This document shows, in pieces, positions 25,827-34,773 of a stretch of 64,000 nt of DNA. The DNA is taken from assembly GCA_964579505.1 (NCBI GenBank), contig CAZOGC010000004.1, forward strand, positions 124,001-188,000, in the 5' to 3' direction. The stretch is from JAJYSO01 sp964579505 (GTDB lineage Bacteria > Bacteroidota > Bacteroidia > Flavobacteriales > Flavobacteriaceae). Position numbers and translations under genes: made by a program. How positions within the stretch are numbered: the stretch's first letter is position 1; the number at the start of each line of letters is the position of its first letter. The notes below the pieces were generated by a model that made no database searches, was not told the origin of the DNA, and saw nothing but the letters and a program-made list of their open reading frames with translations.

Positions 25827-26600
25827 ATGAAACTGTATGCCAATGTAATTGGAGAGGGGGAGCCGATGCTTATATTGCATGGGCTATTTGGAATGAGTGA
25901 TAATTGGAAAACCTTAGGAAAACGCTTTTCTGCAGAAGGCTATCAGGTGCATTTAGTAGATTTGCGTAACCATGGTCGGAGCCCGCATGCCGAAGCGTTT
26001 AGCTATGAGATTATGGCTGATGATGTAAAGAAGTATTGCATTGAAAATAAGCTAAAAAACATAGTGCTTATAGGGCATTCTATGGGTGGAAAAACGGCTA
26101 TGTACTTGGCCGTTCGGTGTCCTGAATTGCTTAAAGATTTAGTGGTGGTAGATATTGCTCCTAAAGCATATCCACCACATCATCAGGCTATTTTAGATGG
26201 ATTAACCATGCTTTATGAGACCACACTTACCTCTAGACGTGAAGCTGACGAAAAACTGAAGACGTATATTGAAGATTGGGGAGTTCGTCAATTTTTGTTG
26301 AAAAACTTGTACTGGAAAGAAAAAGGGAAATTGGCTTTGCGTATGAATTTTCCCGTGCTAAAACAAAAATATGAGGAAGTGGGTAAAGCAATAGCCGAAA
26401 CAGAAACGTTTTCGGGTCCAACCTTATTTATAAAAGGACAAAATTCAGGATATATTTTAGACAGCGACCGTGATTTGTTGAAGCAACATTTTCCTAAAAG
26501 TCAGTTGCTAACAATAAAAGAAGCAGATCATTGGGTACATGCTGAAAAACCGGAAGCCTTTTTTAGTGGGGTAATGGCTTTTTTGAGGTATAATCAATAA
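25827..26600 (+). CDS. Alpha/beta-hydrolase (YbfF-like esterase)
   Basis: Cytoplasmic alpha/beta-hydrolase of 257 residues. LHGLFGMSDNWKTLG supplies the oxyanion region, GHSMGGKTA the nucleophile serine, and EADHWVHAEKP the catalytic histidine. The pattern is that of YbfF-type esterases of unknown natural substrate. It starts 3 bases after pdxJ and is probably cotranscribed with it. Confidence 0.85.
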   Translation: MKLYANVIGEGEPMLILHGLFGMSDNWKTLGKRFSAEGYQVHLVDLRNHGRSPHAEAFSYEIMADDVKKYCIENKLKNIVLIGHSMGGKTAMYLAVRCPELLKDLVVVDIAPKAYPPHHQAILDGLTMLYETTLTSRREADEKLKTYIEDWGVRQFLLKNLYWKEKGKLALRMNFPVLKQKYEEVGKAIAETETFSGPTLFIKGQNSGYILDSDRDLLKQHFPKSQLLTIKEADHWVHAEKPEAFFSGVMAFLRYNQ

Positions 26601-26713
26601 AAAACCACAATAAGGCTAATTTGTATTGATATAAATAAGGTTTTCAGGATATTCTGCTTTAAAAATTTTTACATTTTTTGACTAGTAACCCTCTATAAAT
26701 CAAATTTAAAATC

Positions 26714-26743
26714 TATATTTGCCGCTCGGTAGAAAATCTATCG
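26714..26743 (+). promoter_or_regulatory. -7 box and leader hairpin of rpsO
   Basis: TATATTTG at 26714-26721 matches TAnnTTTG. A 7-bp hairpin with an AAA loop follows at 26727-26743, right at the presumed start of a roughly 47-base leader before rpsO. It may take part in S15 autoregulation; this is a guess. Confidence 0.4.
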
Positions 26744-26773
26744 GTACATAAGAATCATTGAAATAATATTGGC

Positions 26774-27043
26774 ATGTATTTAACCAAAGAAGAAAAAAGT
26801 AAATTGTTTGCCCAATACGGCAAGAACAATCAAGACACCGGATCAACAGAAGGACAAATCGCTTTATTTACCAAGCGTATTGCACACATTTCTGACCACT
26901 TAAAAACCAATCGAAAAGATTTTAACTCTGAACGCTCATTGGTAGCATTGGTTGGAAAACGCAGACGGCTGCTTGATTACCTAAAAGCTAAAGATATTGA
27001 ACGTTATCGAGCTATTATTAAAGATTTAGGTTTAAGAAAATAA
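26774..27043 (+). CDS. rpsO: 30S ribosomal protein S15
   Basis: Primary 16S rRNA-binding protein of the small subunit. The 89-residue product carries DTGSTEGQIALFTKRI, HLKTNRKDFNSERSL and VGKRRRLLDYLK, all diagnostic. It is followed by a strong terminator and then pnp, the common rpsO-pnp order. Confidence 0.97.
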   Translation: MYLTKEEKSKLFAQYGKNNQDTGSTEGQIALFTKRIAHISDHLKTNRKDFNSERSLVALVGKRRRLLDYLKAKDIERYRAIIKDLGLRK

Positions 27044-27053
27044 CACGATGAAG

Positions 27054-27076
27054 AGGGGTGGAAACACCCCTTTTTT
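27054..27076 (+). terminator. Terminator of rpsO
   Basis: A 7-bp GC-rich perfect stem with a GAAA loop followed by six T, 10 bases after the stop codon. Confidence 0.85.
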
Positions 27077-27084
27077 ATTTATAA

Positions 27085-27173
27085 AGAAGGAAGCCTTTAA
27101 ATTGCTTCTTCATTGCGTACATTTCCACAACACAACAACTAGTCTGTTTTAATAGACTATCCGCATAAGCGGA
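27085..27173 (+). promoter_or_regulatory. Structured leader upstream of pnp
   Basis: Three small inverted repeats lie between rpsO and pnp: about 27085-27111 (8 bp with a bulge), 27141-27158 (5 bp) and 27160-27173 (5 bp, ATAA loop). In E. coli, the pnp leader is a hairpin target for autoregulation; here this is only an analogy. Confidence 0.35.
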
Positions 27174-27205
27174 AAAAAATAGTTTTAATTAATAATGAAA
27201 TTTAT

Positions 27206-29350
27206 ATGATTCCAAAAGTTTTTACGGAAACTATCGATCTTGGAGACGGTAGAGAAATTACTTTAGAAACCGGAAAATTAGCCAAACAGGCACACGGTTC
27301 AGTTGTGGTAAGTATGGGAAAAGCTAAACTGCTTTGTACAGTGGTTTCTTCTTATGAAAAAACAGATATGCCGTTTTTTCCGTTAACCGTAGATTACCGC
27401 GAAAAATTTGCAGCTGCAGGTCGCTTTCCCGGTGGGTTTTTAAAACGAGAAGGACGCCCAAGCAATGAAGAAATCTTAACTATGCGGTTGGTAGATCGTG
27501 TATTGCGTCCGTTGTTTCCAAAAGATTACAAATATGAAACTCAAGTCATGATTCAGTTAATGTCTCATGATGAAGAAATACAGCCTGATGCTTTGGCAGG
27601 GCTAGCTGCTTCAACGGCTATACAATTATCTGATATTCCGTTTGAGTATCCTATTTCTGAAGTTCGTGTAATTCGGGTAGATGGTCAATTTATGATTAAT
27701 CCGGGATTAGCTTTATTAGAAAAAGCAGATATCGATTTAATGGTAGGAGCCTCTGCAGATAGCGTAGCAATGGTAGAAGGTGAAATGAGTGAGGTTTCTG
27801 AAGAAGAAATGATGGATGCTATTAAATTTGCACACGATGCTATTAAAAAGCAAATTGAAGCTCAAGAGCGTTTGGTAGCAGCCATAGGTAAGAAAGCTCC
27901 TCGTAGCTATGAAGTCGGAGAAAAAGACGAAGATTTGGAGGCTAAGGTGAAGGAATTGGCTTACCAAAAATGCTATGATATAGCAAAACAAGGCACTCAA
28001 AAACACGAGCGTACAGAGGCATTTGCTAAAGTTAAAGAGGAAGTATTAGCTGCTTTTTCTGAAGAAGAATTAGAAGAAAAAAGAGGCTTGATAAAAGATT
28101 ATTTTAGTGCAGCTCATAAAAAAGCGGTACGCGATTTGATTTTACAAGAAGATGTCAGATTAGATGGTCGAAATACCAAAGAAATTCGCCCTATTTGGTG
28201 CGAGATAGATTATTTGCCTTCTGCGCATGGATCGGCTATTTTCACGCGAGGCGAAACACAATCATTGTCAACCGCCACCTTAGGAACCTCTAGAGAAGCT
28301 AATCGTATTGATTTGCCGACAATTCAAGGAGAAGAAAAATTCTACTTGCATTATAATTTCCCACCTTTCTGTACGGGAGAAGCTTATCCAATTAGAGGAA
28401 CTTCTCGTCGTGAAATCGGACATGGACACTTGGCACAACGTGCCTTAAAAGGAATGATCCCAGAAGATTGTCCTTATACTGTTCGGGTGGTTTCTGAAGT
28501 ATTAGAATCAAATGGTTCTTCTTCTATGGCTACTGTTTGTGCCGGTACAATGGCGTTGATGGATGCCGGGGTACAAATGAAAAAACCGGTTTCAGGAATT
28601 GCCATGGGACTGATAACAGAAGGAGACAACTATGCAGTACTTTCAGATATCTTGGGAGATGAAGATCACTTAGGTGATATGGACTTTAAAGTAACCGGAA
28701 CCCAAGATGGTATTACGGCTTGCCAAATGGATATCAAAATTAAAGGGTTGTCTTATGAAATTATGGGCAACGCTTTGCGTCAGGCCAAAGAAGGTCGTTT
28801 GCATATCTTGGGTAAAATTACCGACACTATTGCAACGCCTAAAACACACGTGAAAGGGCATGCTCCGAAAATTGTTACCCGAACTATTCCGGGAGAATTT
28901 ATTGGTGCTATGATTGGCCCCGGAGGTAAAAATATTCAAGAGCTGCAAAAAGAATCACAAACCGAAATCGTAATTAATGAAGATGAAAACGAAAACGGTA
29001 TTGTAGAAATTTTGGGAGTCAGCCAAGAAGGTATAGATATGGTAAACCGCAGAATAGATGCGCTTACCTTTAAACCTGAAAAAGGAAGTATATATGAGGT
29101 GAAGGTGATTAAAATCCTTGACTTTGGAGCTGTGGTAGAATATACCGAAGCACCGGGTAATGAGATTTTACTTCATATTTCTGAGTTGGCTTGGGAACGT
29201 ACCGAAAACGTAACTGATATTGTAAACCTAGGCGATATAATTGATGTGAAGTATTTAGGTTTCAATCCTAAAACAAGGAAAGAGCGCATCTCTTTAAAAG
29301 CGTTAAAACCGCGCCCGGAAAGAAAACCTAGACCGGAGCAACAAGACTAA
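27206..29350 (+). CDS. pnp: Polynucleotide phosphorylase
   Basis: 3'-to-5' phosphorolytic exoribonuclease of RNA decay. Two RNase PH domains (about residues 10-225 with FPGGFLKREGRPS, and 310-540 with RDLILQEDVRLDGRN and PFCTGEAYPIRGTSRREIGHG), then a KH domain (IPGEFIGAMIGPGGKNIQ) and an S1 domain (KVIKILDFGAVVEY). The length of 714 is normal. It has its own leader and terminator. Confidence 0.97.
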   Translation: MIPKVFTETIDLGDGREITLETGKLAKQAHGSVVVSMGKAKLLCTVVSSYEKTDMPFFPLTVDYREKFAAAGRFPGGFLKREGRPSNEEILTMRLVDRVLRPLFPKDYKYETQVMIQLMSHDEEIQPDALAGLAASTAIQLSDIPFEYPISEVRVIRVDGQFMINPGLALLEKADIDLMVGASADSVAMVEGEMSEVSEEEMMDAIKFAHDAIKKQIEAQERLVAAIGKKAPRSYEVGEKDEDLEAKVKELAYQKCYDIAKQGTQKHERTEAFAKVKEEVLAAFSEEELEEKRGLIKDYFSAAHKKAVRDLILQEDVRLDGRNTKEIRPIWCEIDYLPSAHGSAIFTRGETQSLSTATLGTSREANRIDLPTIQGEEKFYLHYNFPPFCTGEAYPIRGTSRREIGHGHLAQRALKGMIPEDCPYTVRVVSEVLESNGSSSMATVCAGTMALMDAGVQMKKPVSGIAMGLITEGDNYAVLSDILGDEDHLGDMDFKVTGTQDGITACQMDIKIKGLSYEIMGNALRQAKEGRLHILGKITDTIATPKTHVKGHAPKIVTRTIPGEFIGAMIGPGGKNIQELQKESQTEIVINEDENENGIVEILGVSQEGIDMVNRRIDALTFKPEKGSIYEVKVIKILDFGAVVEYTEAPGNEILLHISELAWERTENVTDIVNLGDIIDVKYLGFNPKTRKERISLKALKPRPERKPRPEQQD

Positions 29351-29373
29351 TTGTTTTAAACATAAGCTATAAA

Positions 29374-29403
29374 CGCCTGAAGATTTTCTTCGGGCGTTTT
29401 TTT
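29374..29403 (+). terminator. Terminator of pnp
   Basis: A 10-bp stem (one G-U) with a TTT loop followed by seven T, 23 bases after pnp. Confidence 0.85.
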
Positions 29404-29430
29404 ATAGACGATATTTTACCGCGCATAAAA

Positions 29431-29458
29431 AAAGACCCTTCAAAAATGAAAGGTCTTT
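29431..29458 (-). terminator. Terminator of tRNA-Leu
   Basis: The stem is fully paired, with a G-U, only when read on the minus strand; a T run follows there. It begins 8 bases beyond the tRNA 3' end. Confidence 0.7.
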
Positions 29459-29465
29459 TTTGCAG

Positions 29466-29547
29466 TGCGGGCGAAAGGACTCGAACCTTCACGCCTCGCG
29501 GCACTAGATCCTAAATCTAGCGTGTCTACCAATTCCACCACGCCCGC
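29466..29547 (-). tRNA. tRNA-Leu (anticodon TAG)
   Basis: An 82-base cloverleaf on the minus strand with a 7-bp acceptor stem GCGGGCG/CGCCCGC, an anticodon loop TTTAGGA flanked by CTAGA/TCTAG, a long variable arm and the T-loop GGTTCGAGTCC. CCA is not encoded. Confidence 0.95.
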
Positions 29548-29751
29548 ATTATATTTTGCGTATTTTCTATTAAATATTATTACGCAATCCCGTTTAATAA
29601 CGAGACCGCGAATATAAAATAAACTCCTATATTATTACCACAAAAAAATATTTTTTTTACCATTTTTTGACCCGAACCAATTTTAAAAGTGAAAAGACTA
29701 TGCTAAGACGTTACTATTTTTTATCTTGTAGAAATTAAAATAAAAAATTAT

Positions 29752-31137
29752 ATGCAGCTAAAAAGTTATATATCAGAACATAAAGAACAGTTTTTAGAAG
29801 AGTTATTTGATCTATTGCGCAAGCCTTCGATAAGTGCAGATCCTAAACACAAGAAAGATATTTTGGCTACGGCAGAAGCGGTTAAAAAATACCTTTTACA
29901 GGCAGGATGTGATACAGCAGAAGTTTGTGAAACACCCGGAAATCCGGTGGTATATGCCGATAAGATAATAGATAATAATTTACCCACTATTTTGGTGTAT
30001 GGTCATTATGATGTGCAACCGCCAGATCCGCTAGATTTATGGAATTCAGAGCCTTTTGAACCAGTCATAAAAAAAACAGAAATTCACCCGGAAGGAGCTA
30101 TCTTTTCTAGAGGGGCTTGTGATGACAAGGGGCAAATGTTTATGCATGTCAAAGCATTAGAAGTAATGTTGCAAAACGAGGCCTTGCCTTGCAATGTTAA
30201 ATTTATGATTGAAGGAGAGGAAGAAGTAGGGAGTGAAAACCTAGAGTGGTATGTAAAACGCAATCGAGAAAAATTGGCCAATGATGTTATTTTAATTTCA
30301 GATACAGGTATGATTGCCAATGACGTACCATCTATTACTACCGGATTGCGTGGGTTGAGCTATGTTGAAGTAGAGGTAACCGGACCTAACCGCGATTTAC
30401 ACTCGGGGTTGTATGGAGGAGCGGTAGCTAATCCAATTAATGTGTTGACTAAAATGATAGCCTCTCTTCATGATGAGAATAAACATATTACTATTCCGGG
30501 GTTTTATGATAAAGTGATTGAATTATCTAAAGAAGAACGCGCTAAAATGGCAGAAGCCCCTTTTAATCTAGCGGCCTATAAAAAATCTATCGGAATTGGA
30601 GCTGTTGAAGGTGAAGCGGGTTATACCACCAATGAGCGCAATTCTATTCGCCCAACACTAGATGTAAACGGCATTTGGGGTGGGTATCAAGGTGAAGGCG
30701 CTAAAACGGTTATTCCGAGTAAAGCGCATGCTAAAATCTCTATGCGATTAGTACCTGATCAAGATTGGGAAGAGATAGCAGCGTTATTGAAAAATCATTT
30801 GCAGAACATTGCCCCTAAAAGTGTTACCGTTGAGGTAAAAGTATTACATGGAGGCGAGTCTTACGTCACTCCCGTTGATGGTATTGAATTTCAAGCGGCT
30901 AGCCAAGCCATGCAAGCCACTTTTGGTAAGACGCCTGTTCCGCAGCGCAGTGGTGGTAGTATTCCAATTGTAGCTTTGTTTGAACGTGAATTAAAAAGTA
31001 AAACCGTGTTGATGGGCTTCGGATTAGACTCAGATGCTATCCATTCACCTAATGAACATTTTGGGGTGTGGAACTTCTTGAAAGGAATAGAAACAATTCC
31101 GATGTTTTATCATTATTTTACAGAATTAAAGAAATAA
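29752..31137 (+). CDS. M20-family dipeptidase
   Basis: Zinc metallopeptidase of 461 residues that cleaves dipeptides. Metal ligands and catalytic residues are seen in LVYGHYDVQPPDP, SRGACDDKGQMF, IEGEEEVGSENLE and SDTGM, and the C-terminal ligand in DAIHSPNEHFG. A dimerisation domain is inserted at about residues 200-360. No signal peptide is seen, so it is cytoplasmic. It stands alone between tRNA-Leu and a WD40 gene. Confidence 0.92.
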   Translation: MQLKSYISEHKEQFLEELFDLLRKPSISADPKHKKDILATAEAVKKYLLQAGCDTAEVCETPGNPVVYADKIIDNNLPTILVYGHYDVQPPDPLDLWNSEPFEPVIKKTEIHPEGAIFSRGACDDKGQMFMHVKALEVMLQNEALPCNVKFMIEGEEEVGSENLEWYVKRNREKLANDVILISDTGMIANDVPSITTGLRGLSYVEVEVTGPNRDLHSGLYGGAVANPINVLTKMIASLHDENKHITIPGFYDKVIELSKEERAKMAEAPFNLAAYKKSIGIGAVEGEAGYTTNERNSIRPTLDVNGIWGGYQGEGAKTVIPSKAHAKISMRLVPDQDWEEIAALLKNHLQNIAPKSVTVEVKVLHGGESYVTPVDGIEFQAASQAMQATFGKTPVPQRSGGSIPIVALFERELKSKTVLMGFGLDSDAIHSPNEHFGVWNFLKGIETIPMFYHYFTELKK

Positions 31138-31142
31138 ATATT

Positions 31143-31181
31143 CAGGGCACACATTTTACTATTAACAGAAGTGTGTGCCTG
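31143..31181 (+). other. Hairpin between the dipeptidase and WD40 genes
   Basis: A 10-bp inverted repeat with one bulged base around an 18-base loop, starting a few bases after the dipeptidase stop. No T run follows, so it is an imperfect terminator candidate or an mRNA-end stabiliser. Confidence 0.3.
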
Positions 31182-31196
31182 TAAATATATTGTGGA

Positions 31197-32096
31197 ATGA
31201 TTGCGGGTAAAGTAGCCGTTAAAAAAATAGATACCCTAACCGGGCATGCGGGGGCTATTTATGCTAGTTGTTTTTATAATAATTTACTTTATACTGCCGG
31301 TGCAGATAAATATGTGGTGCGCTGGAATGTGACTACGCAGCAACAAGATGGGTTTGTGGTTAAACTAGAGCGTCCTAGTTATGCACTGACTTATCTGTCT
31401 TCCTCAGCCGTTTTGCTAATGGGAGAAAGCACCGGTAAAATTCATGTAGTAGATACCAAAGCAAAAGAAGAAAAGAAGATACTGGCGCAACATCGAGCTT
31501 CTATTTTTTCGTTGACTTATGATAAAAGACGTAATCAATTTTATTCAGGTGATCGAAACGGCGTTTTTTGTGCTTGGGATGCTTCGACTTTTCAATTATT
31601 ATTAGCACAACAATTTCATTGTGGTCGTATAAAAAGAATGACGGTTGATGAAGAAACCGGATGGGTGGTTTTGGCTTGTCAAGATGGGCAACTTAGGTTT
31701 GTAGATGGCAACGGTTTAACAGTCAAAAAAACGCTGAAAGTAAGTGATTACAGCTTGAATGGTGTGCTGCTTGACGGAGATAAGGTTGTAGTGGGCGGTA
31801 GAACGGCTTTTATAAGTGTATGGAATTGGCAAACAGAAAAACGGTTGCATAATTTTAAGGCGCATAACTATGCGGTGTATGATTTAGCTTTTTTAGACAA
31901 TAAGACAAAATTGGTTTCAGCTAGTTTTGATAAATCTCTTAAGATTTGGAGCCTGTACGATTTTGAACAATTGGATTTTAGAACGGCCTTAAATGATGGT
32001 CACCGGAGCTCTGTAAACAACATTACCAAAATATCAGAAAAATCTTTTGCTACGGTGAGCGATGATCGTAAAATCAAACTGTGGACAATAAACTAG
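31197..32096 (+). CDS. WD40-repeat protein
   Basis: A 299-residue protein with about six to seven WD40 blades, visible from GHAGAIYASCFYNNLLYTAG to DDRKIKLWTIN; the repeats end in W-N, W-D or W-S. No signal peptide or other domain. Such propellers act as protein-binding platforms; no partner can be named. It converges with the MutS-like gene. The start at ATG 31197 fits the first blade. Confidence 0.85.
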   Translation: MIAGKVAVKKIDTLTGHAGAIYASCFYNNLLYTAGADKYVVRWNVTTQQQDGFVVKLERPSYALTYLSSSAVLLMGESTGKIHVVDTKAKEEKKILAQHRASIFSLTYDKRRNQFYSGDRNGVFCAWDASTFQLLLAQQFHCGRIKRMTVDEETGWVVLACQDGQLRFVDGNGLTVKKTLKVSDYSLNGVLLDGDKVVVGGRTAFISVWNWQTEKRLHNFKAHNYAVYDLAFLDNKTKLVSASFDKSLKIWSLYDFEQLDFRTALNDGHRSSVNNITKISEKSFATVSDDRKIKLWTIN

Positions 32097-32130
32097 TTGA
32101 TAAAGGGTAAAAATGGGTTGAGAGAAAGAA

Positions 32131-33918
32131 TTATTCATCTACGATTTTCATCTTTCGCAACAAGAAAGAAGCATTCATGTTTTGGCAGATTCCTTCCTTA
32201 AATTTATAGTCAAAATAAAGCTCGTCGTTGAGAATTTGCGCGTCAAAAAAATGATTTTTAACCTGGGGTAAATGCTGCGCCACATCGCATAAACTCAAAT
32301 CGTGTGTAGCAATGATGCCGGTAGCGAGAGAAGCCACTAGTTTTTCTAAAAATTTGCGCGAGCCTATAGCTTTGTCTTTGCTGTTAGTTCCTTTTAAGAT
32401 TTCATCTAGAACAATAAAATAATTGTCTTCTTTTAAGTGATCGATTATATATTTTAAGCGAGACAATTCAGCATAAAAATAAGAAGACTCATCGGCCAAA
32501 GAATCTACCGTACGCATACTGGTAATTAGCTTTGTAGGCGTATAACTACAATGGCTTGCTCGAACGGGCAATCCCACATTACTCATTACAATTTGTAGTG
32601 CCACCGTACGTAAAAAGGTACTTTTTCCGGCCATGTTGGCGCCGGTTATAATAAAAAAATCTTCCTTGGAGATGGTAAAATCGTTAGTAATGGCTTCTTG
32701 CTCCGGAATGAGTGGATGAACAGCTTGTTGAGCTTCTATAAGTGTGTTGTTTGTCGTAATTTTAGGAAAAGTATAGTGTGGGTGATTAAATGTAAAATTA
32801 CCCATTGAGTTGTAGGCATCAATAAGAACAATGATATTAAACCAGTCTTCTACCTTATGAAGATAGGTGCGCATCCATTTTTCTAACCTAGCCGATTGAT
32901 GTATATCCCATAATAAAAAGCCGTTTCCTAAAAAGCCGAAAAGCATGTTTTCGCGTTGGTCTAATGCGCCGATAATAGAAGAAAATTCTTTGGTGATAAC
33001 AGATGCTTTTTTAGAATGTGTGGTTATCTGTGTTTGTTTGTCTTGCAATAGTTGGCTGGTAAAGGTAGCATCTTCAATTAATTTTAGTAACTGGTGGTAT
33101 TGTTGAAAAACGAGTTGCATATCATTTACCCGCTCTTCTAACATATTGACGCGTTTTAAATAAATGCCGGTGATAGCAATTCCTATAAAAAACCATAATA
33201 CAACGGCAAATCCCGGAATAAAATCTAAAAAGTAAGTAATGATTAAAAGGAGTGAGATTATAGAAAAGCTGTAGGCAAATAGTTGGGTGCGTTTAAGGGT
33301 AAAGTAGCCATGGGTTTTTAAGTTGTCTAAACGAGATTTTACCGTTTTGTCTTCTTCGTTTTCTTTTGAGGCTAATTGGGCCAGTGCGGTAAATGTTTGC
33401 CTAAAATCTAATTGTTTAGCCAAATCTTTTATAGCTTCCTGTTTGTGGGCAATGTTAGTTGTGTCGTTAGCGGTTAAAATAGTTGCCAGTTGCTGCTCGC
33501 TTTCTTTTAGAGCGGTTCGATTGAGGTATTGAAAAAAAGAATGCGCACCGAATAAATCAATGTCTCTACTAAATTCGTGCATAGCATCTTGATATTGTTT
33601 TCCTTCCGGCAAATTGGCATATTGACCATTAAGCACGGCTATTTCTGTTTGGTTGAGCTGCAAAAGAGCCTGAAATTTTCGACGTTTTTGCTGCAAATTG
33701 ACGTGACGAGATACGAGGTAAAAAAATAAAATGAGTCCGGCTAGAACAATAACAAGAACCCATTTAGTGAGATTCCAACAAAAATATATGGCGAGTGCGG
33801 TGGCAATAAACACGAATAGCCGGAGCATACTAGAAGCAAATAATTTGCGCTTGACGTGAGCAAGAGCATTTTGATAATAGGTTACTTTTTGTTGGTAAAC
33901 AACTTGAGGAGAAGCCAT
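32131..33918 (-). CDS. Membrane-anchored MutS-related ATPase
   Basis: A 595-residue protein. The N-terminus has two transmembrane helices (about residues 30-68) and a second hydrophobic pair lies at about 215-250. The C-terminal third is a MutS domain V ATPase: Walker A in TGANMAGKSTFLR (around residue 430), SYFYAELSRLK, Walker B FIVLDEILKGTNSKD and ATHDLSLC. The mismatch-recognition and connector domains of MutS are missing. It is known in Bacteroidota only as a MutS-related protein. A role in DNA repair is not assured; an ATP-driven function at the membrane is equally possible. Confidence 0.83.
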   Translation of the reverse strand: MASPQVVYQQKVTYYQNALAHVKRKLFASSMLRLFVFIATALAIYFCWNLTKWVLVIVLAGLILFFYLVSRHVNLQQKRRKFQALLQLNQTEIAVLNGQYANLPEGKQYQDAMHEFSRDIDLFGAHSFFQYLNRTALKESEQQLATILTANDTTNIAHKQEAIKDLAKQLDFRQTFTALAQLASKENEEDKTVKSRLDNLKTHGYFTLKRTQLFAYSFSIISLLLIITYFLDFIPGFAVVLWFFIGIAITGIYLKRVNMLEERVNDMQLVFQQYHQLLKLIEDATFTSQLLQDKQTQITTHSKKASVITKEFSSIIGALDQRENMLFGFLGNGFLLWDIHQSARLEKWMRTYLHKVEDWFNIIVLIDAYNSMGNFTFNHPHYTFPKITTNNTLIEAQQAVHPLIPEQEAITNDFTISKEDFFIITGANMAGKSTFLRTVALQIVMSNVGLPVRASHCSYTPTKLITSMRTVDSLADESSYFYAELSRLKYIIDHLKEDNYFIVLDEILKGTNSKDKAIGSRKFLEKLVASLATGIIATHDLSLCDVAQHLPQVKNHFFDAQILNDELYFDYKFKEGICQNMNASFLLRKMKIVDE

Positions 33919-34090
33919 GGGCTAAAATGTTTTGACAAAAATAGACATCCCAGAAGAATATAGCTCATTTTTGAGCGGCCCTTATGCTAATTTCTCAACT
34001 TAGTTTTAAAAGCATCTTATGAAGATACTGTTTTCTTCTAAAAATTTATTATAATTGGCTTGCTTTGCAAATGAGAAATAAATAGTGATT

Positions 34091-34771
34091 ATGCATAAGA
34101 TTCCGGAAGAAGCGCTAATTTTTTTAAAGGAGTTAGAAAAAAATAACAACCGCGAATGGTTTAATGAACGTAAACCAAAATTTAAAGCGTTAGAACAGCA
34201 GGTAAAAACTCTTTATGGAGAGGTAGAGCGGCTGCTTAACAAACACGATATTATAGAGAAGACAAAGCCTTTTCGCATATACAGAGATATTCGTTTCTCA
34301 AAAGATAAAACCCCCTATAAAACCTATTATTCAGTAGTATTTAGACGAAAAAAACCAGCCTTGCGCGGGGGATATTATTTGCATATTCAACCGGGAGATA
34401 AATCTTTCTTAGACACGGGGTTTTGGAATCCTGCGCGAGAAGAATTGCTTCGGGTTAGAAAAGAGTGGGAAATAGATACAGAAGAAATTAGAGAGTTATT
34501 AGAAAATAAAACGTTGCAAAAATATTGGGGAAAAATGTGGGGTGAACAACTCAAAACGGCTCCTATGGGGTTTAATAGAGAAGACCCCAATATTGATTTA
34601 ATAAATTACAAACAGTGGCTTTTTCAACATAGATTTACAGATAAAGAAGTTTTGTCTCCTGATTTTGCACAGCGTATAGATACCTGTTTTAAAGCCATTC
34701 GCCCATTTTTTGATTATATGTCTAGTTTATTAACCACCGATTTAAACGGCGTTTCGCTGATAGAGGATTAA
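34091..34771 (+). CDS. DUF2461-family protein
   Basis: A 226-residue cytoplasmic protein with the DUF2461 pattern: FLKELEKNNNREWFNERKP at the N-terminus, FRIYRDIRFSKDKTPYKT in the middle and YYLHIQPGDKSFLDTG. The function of the family is not established. The ATG at 34091 is preferred over GTG at 34085. It is followed after 2 bases by the TruA-like gene, so the two are coupled. Confidence 0.85.
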   Translation: MHKIPEEALIFLKELEKNNNREWFNERKPKFKALEQQVKTLYGEVERLLNKHDIIEKTKPFRIYRDIRFSKDKTPYKTYYSVVFRRKKPALRGGYYLHIQPGDKSFLDTGFWNPAREELLRVRKEWEIDTEEIRELLENKTLQKYWGKMWGEQLKTAPMGFNREDPNIDLINYKQWLFQHRFTDKEVLSPDFAQRIDTCFKAIRPFFDYMSSLLTTDLNGVSLIED

Positions 34772-34773
34772 TT

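Noticed and set aside
29431..29458. Second plus-strand terminator after pnp
   Set aside because: The stem has a C-A mismatch on the plus strand but is fully paired on the minus strand, so it belongs to tRNA-Leu.
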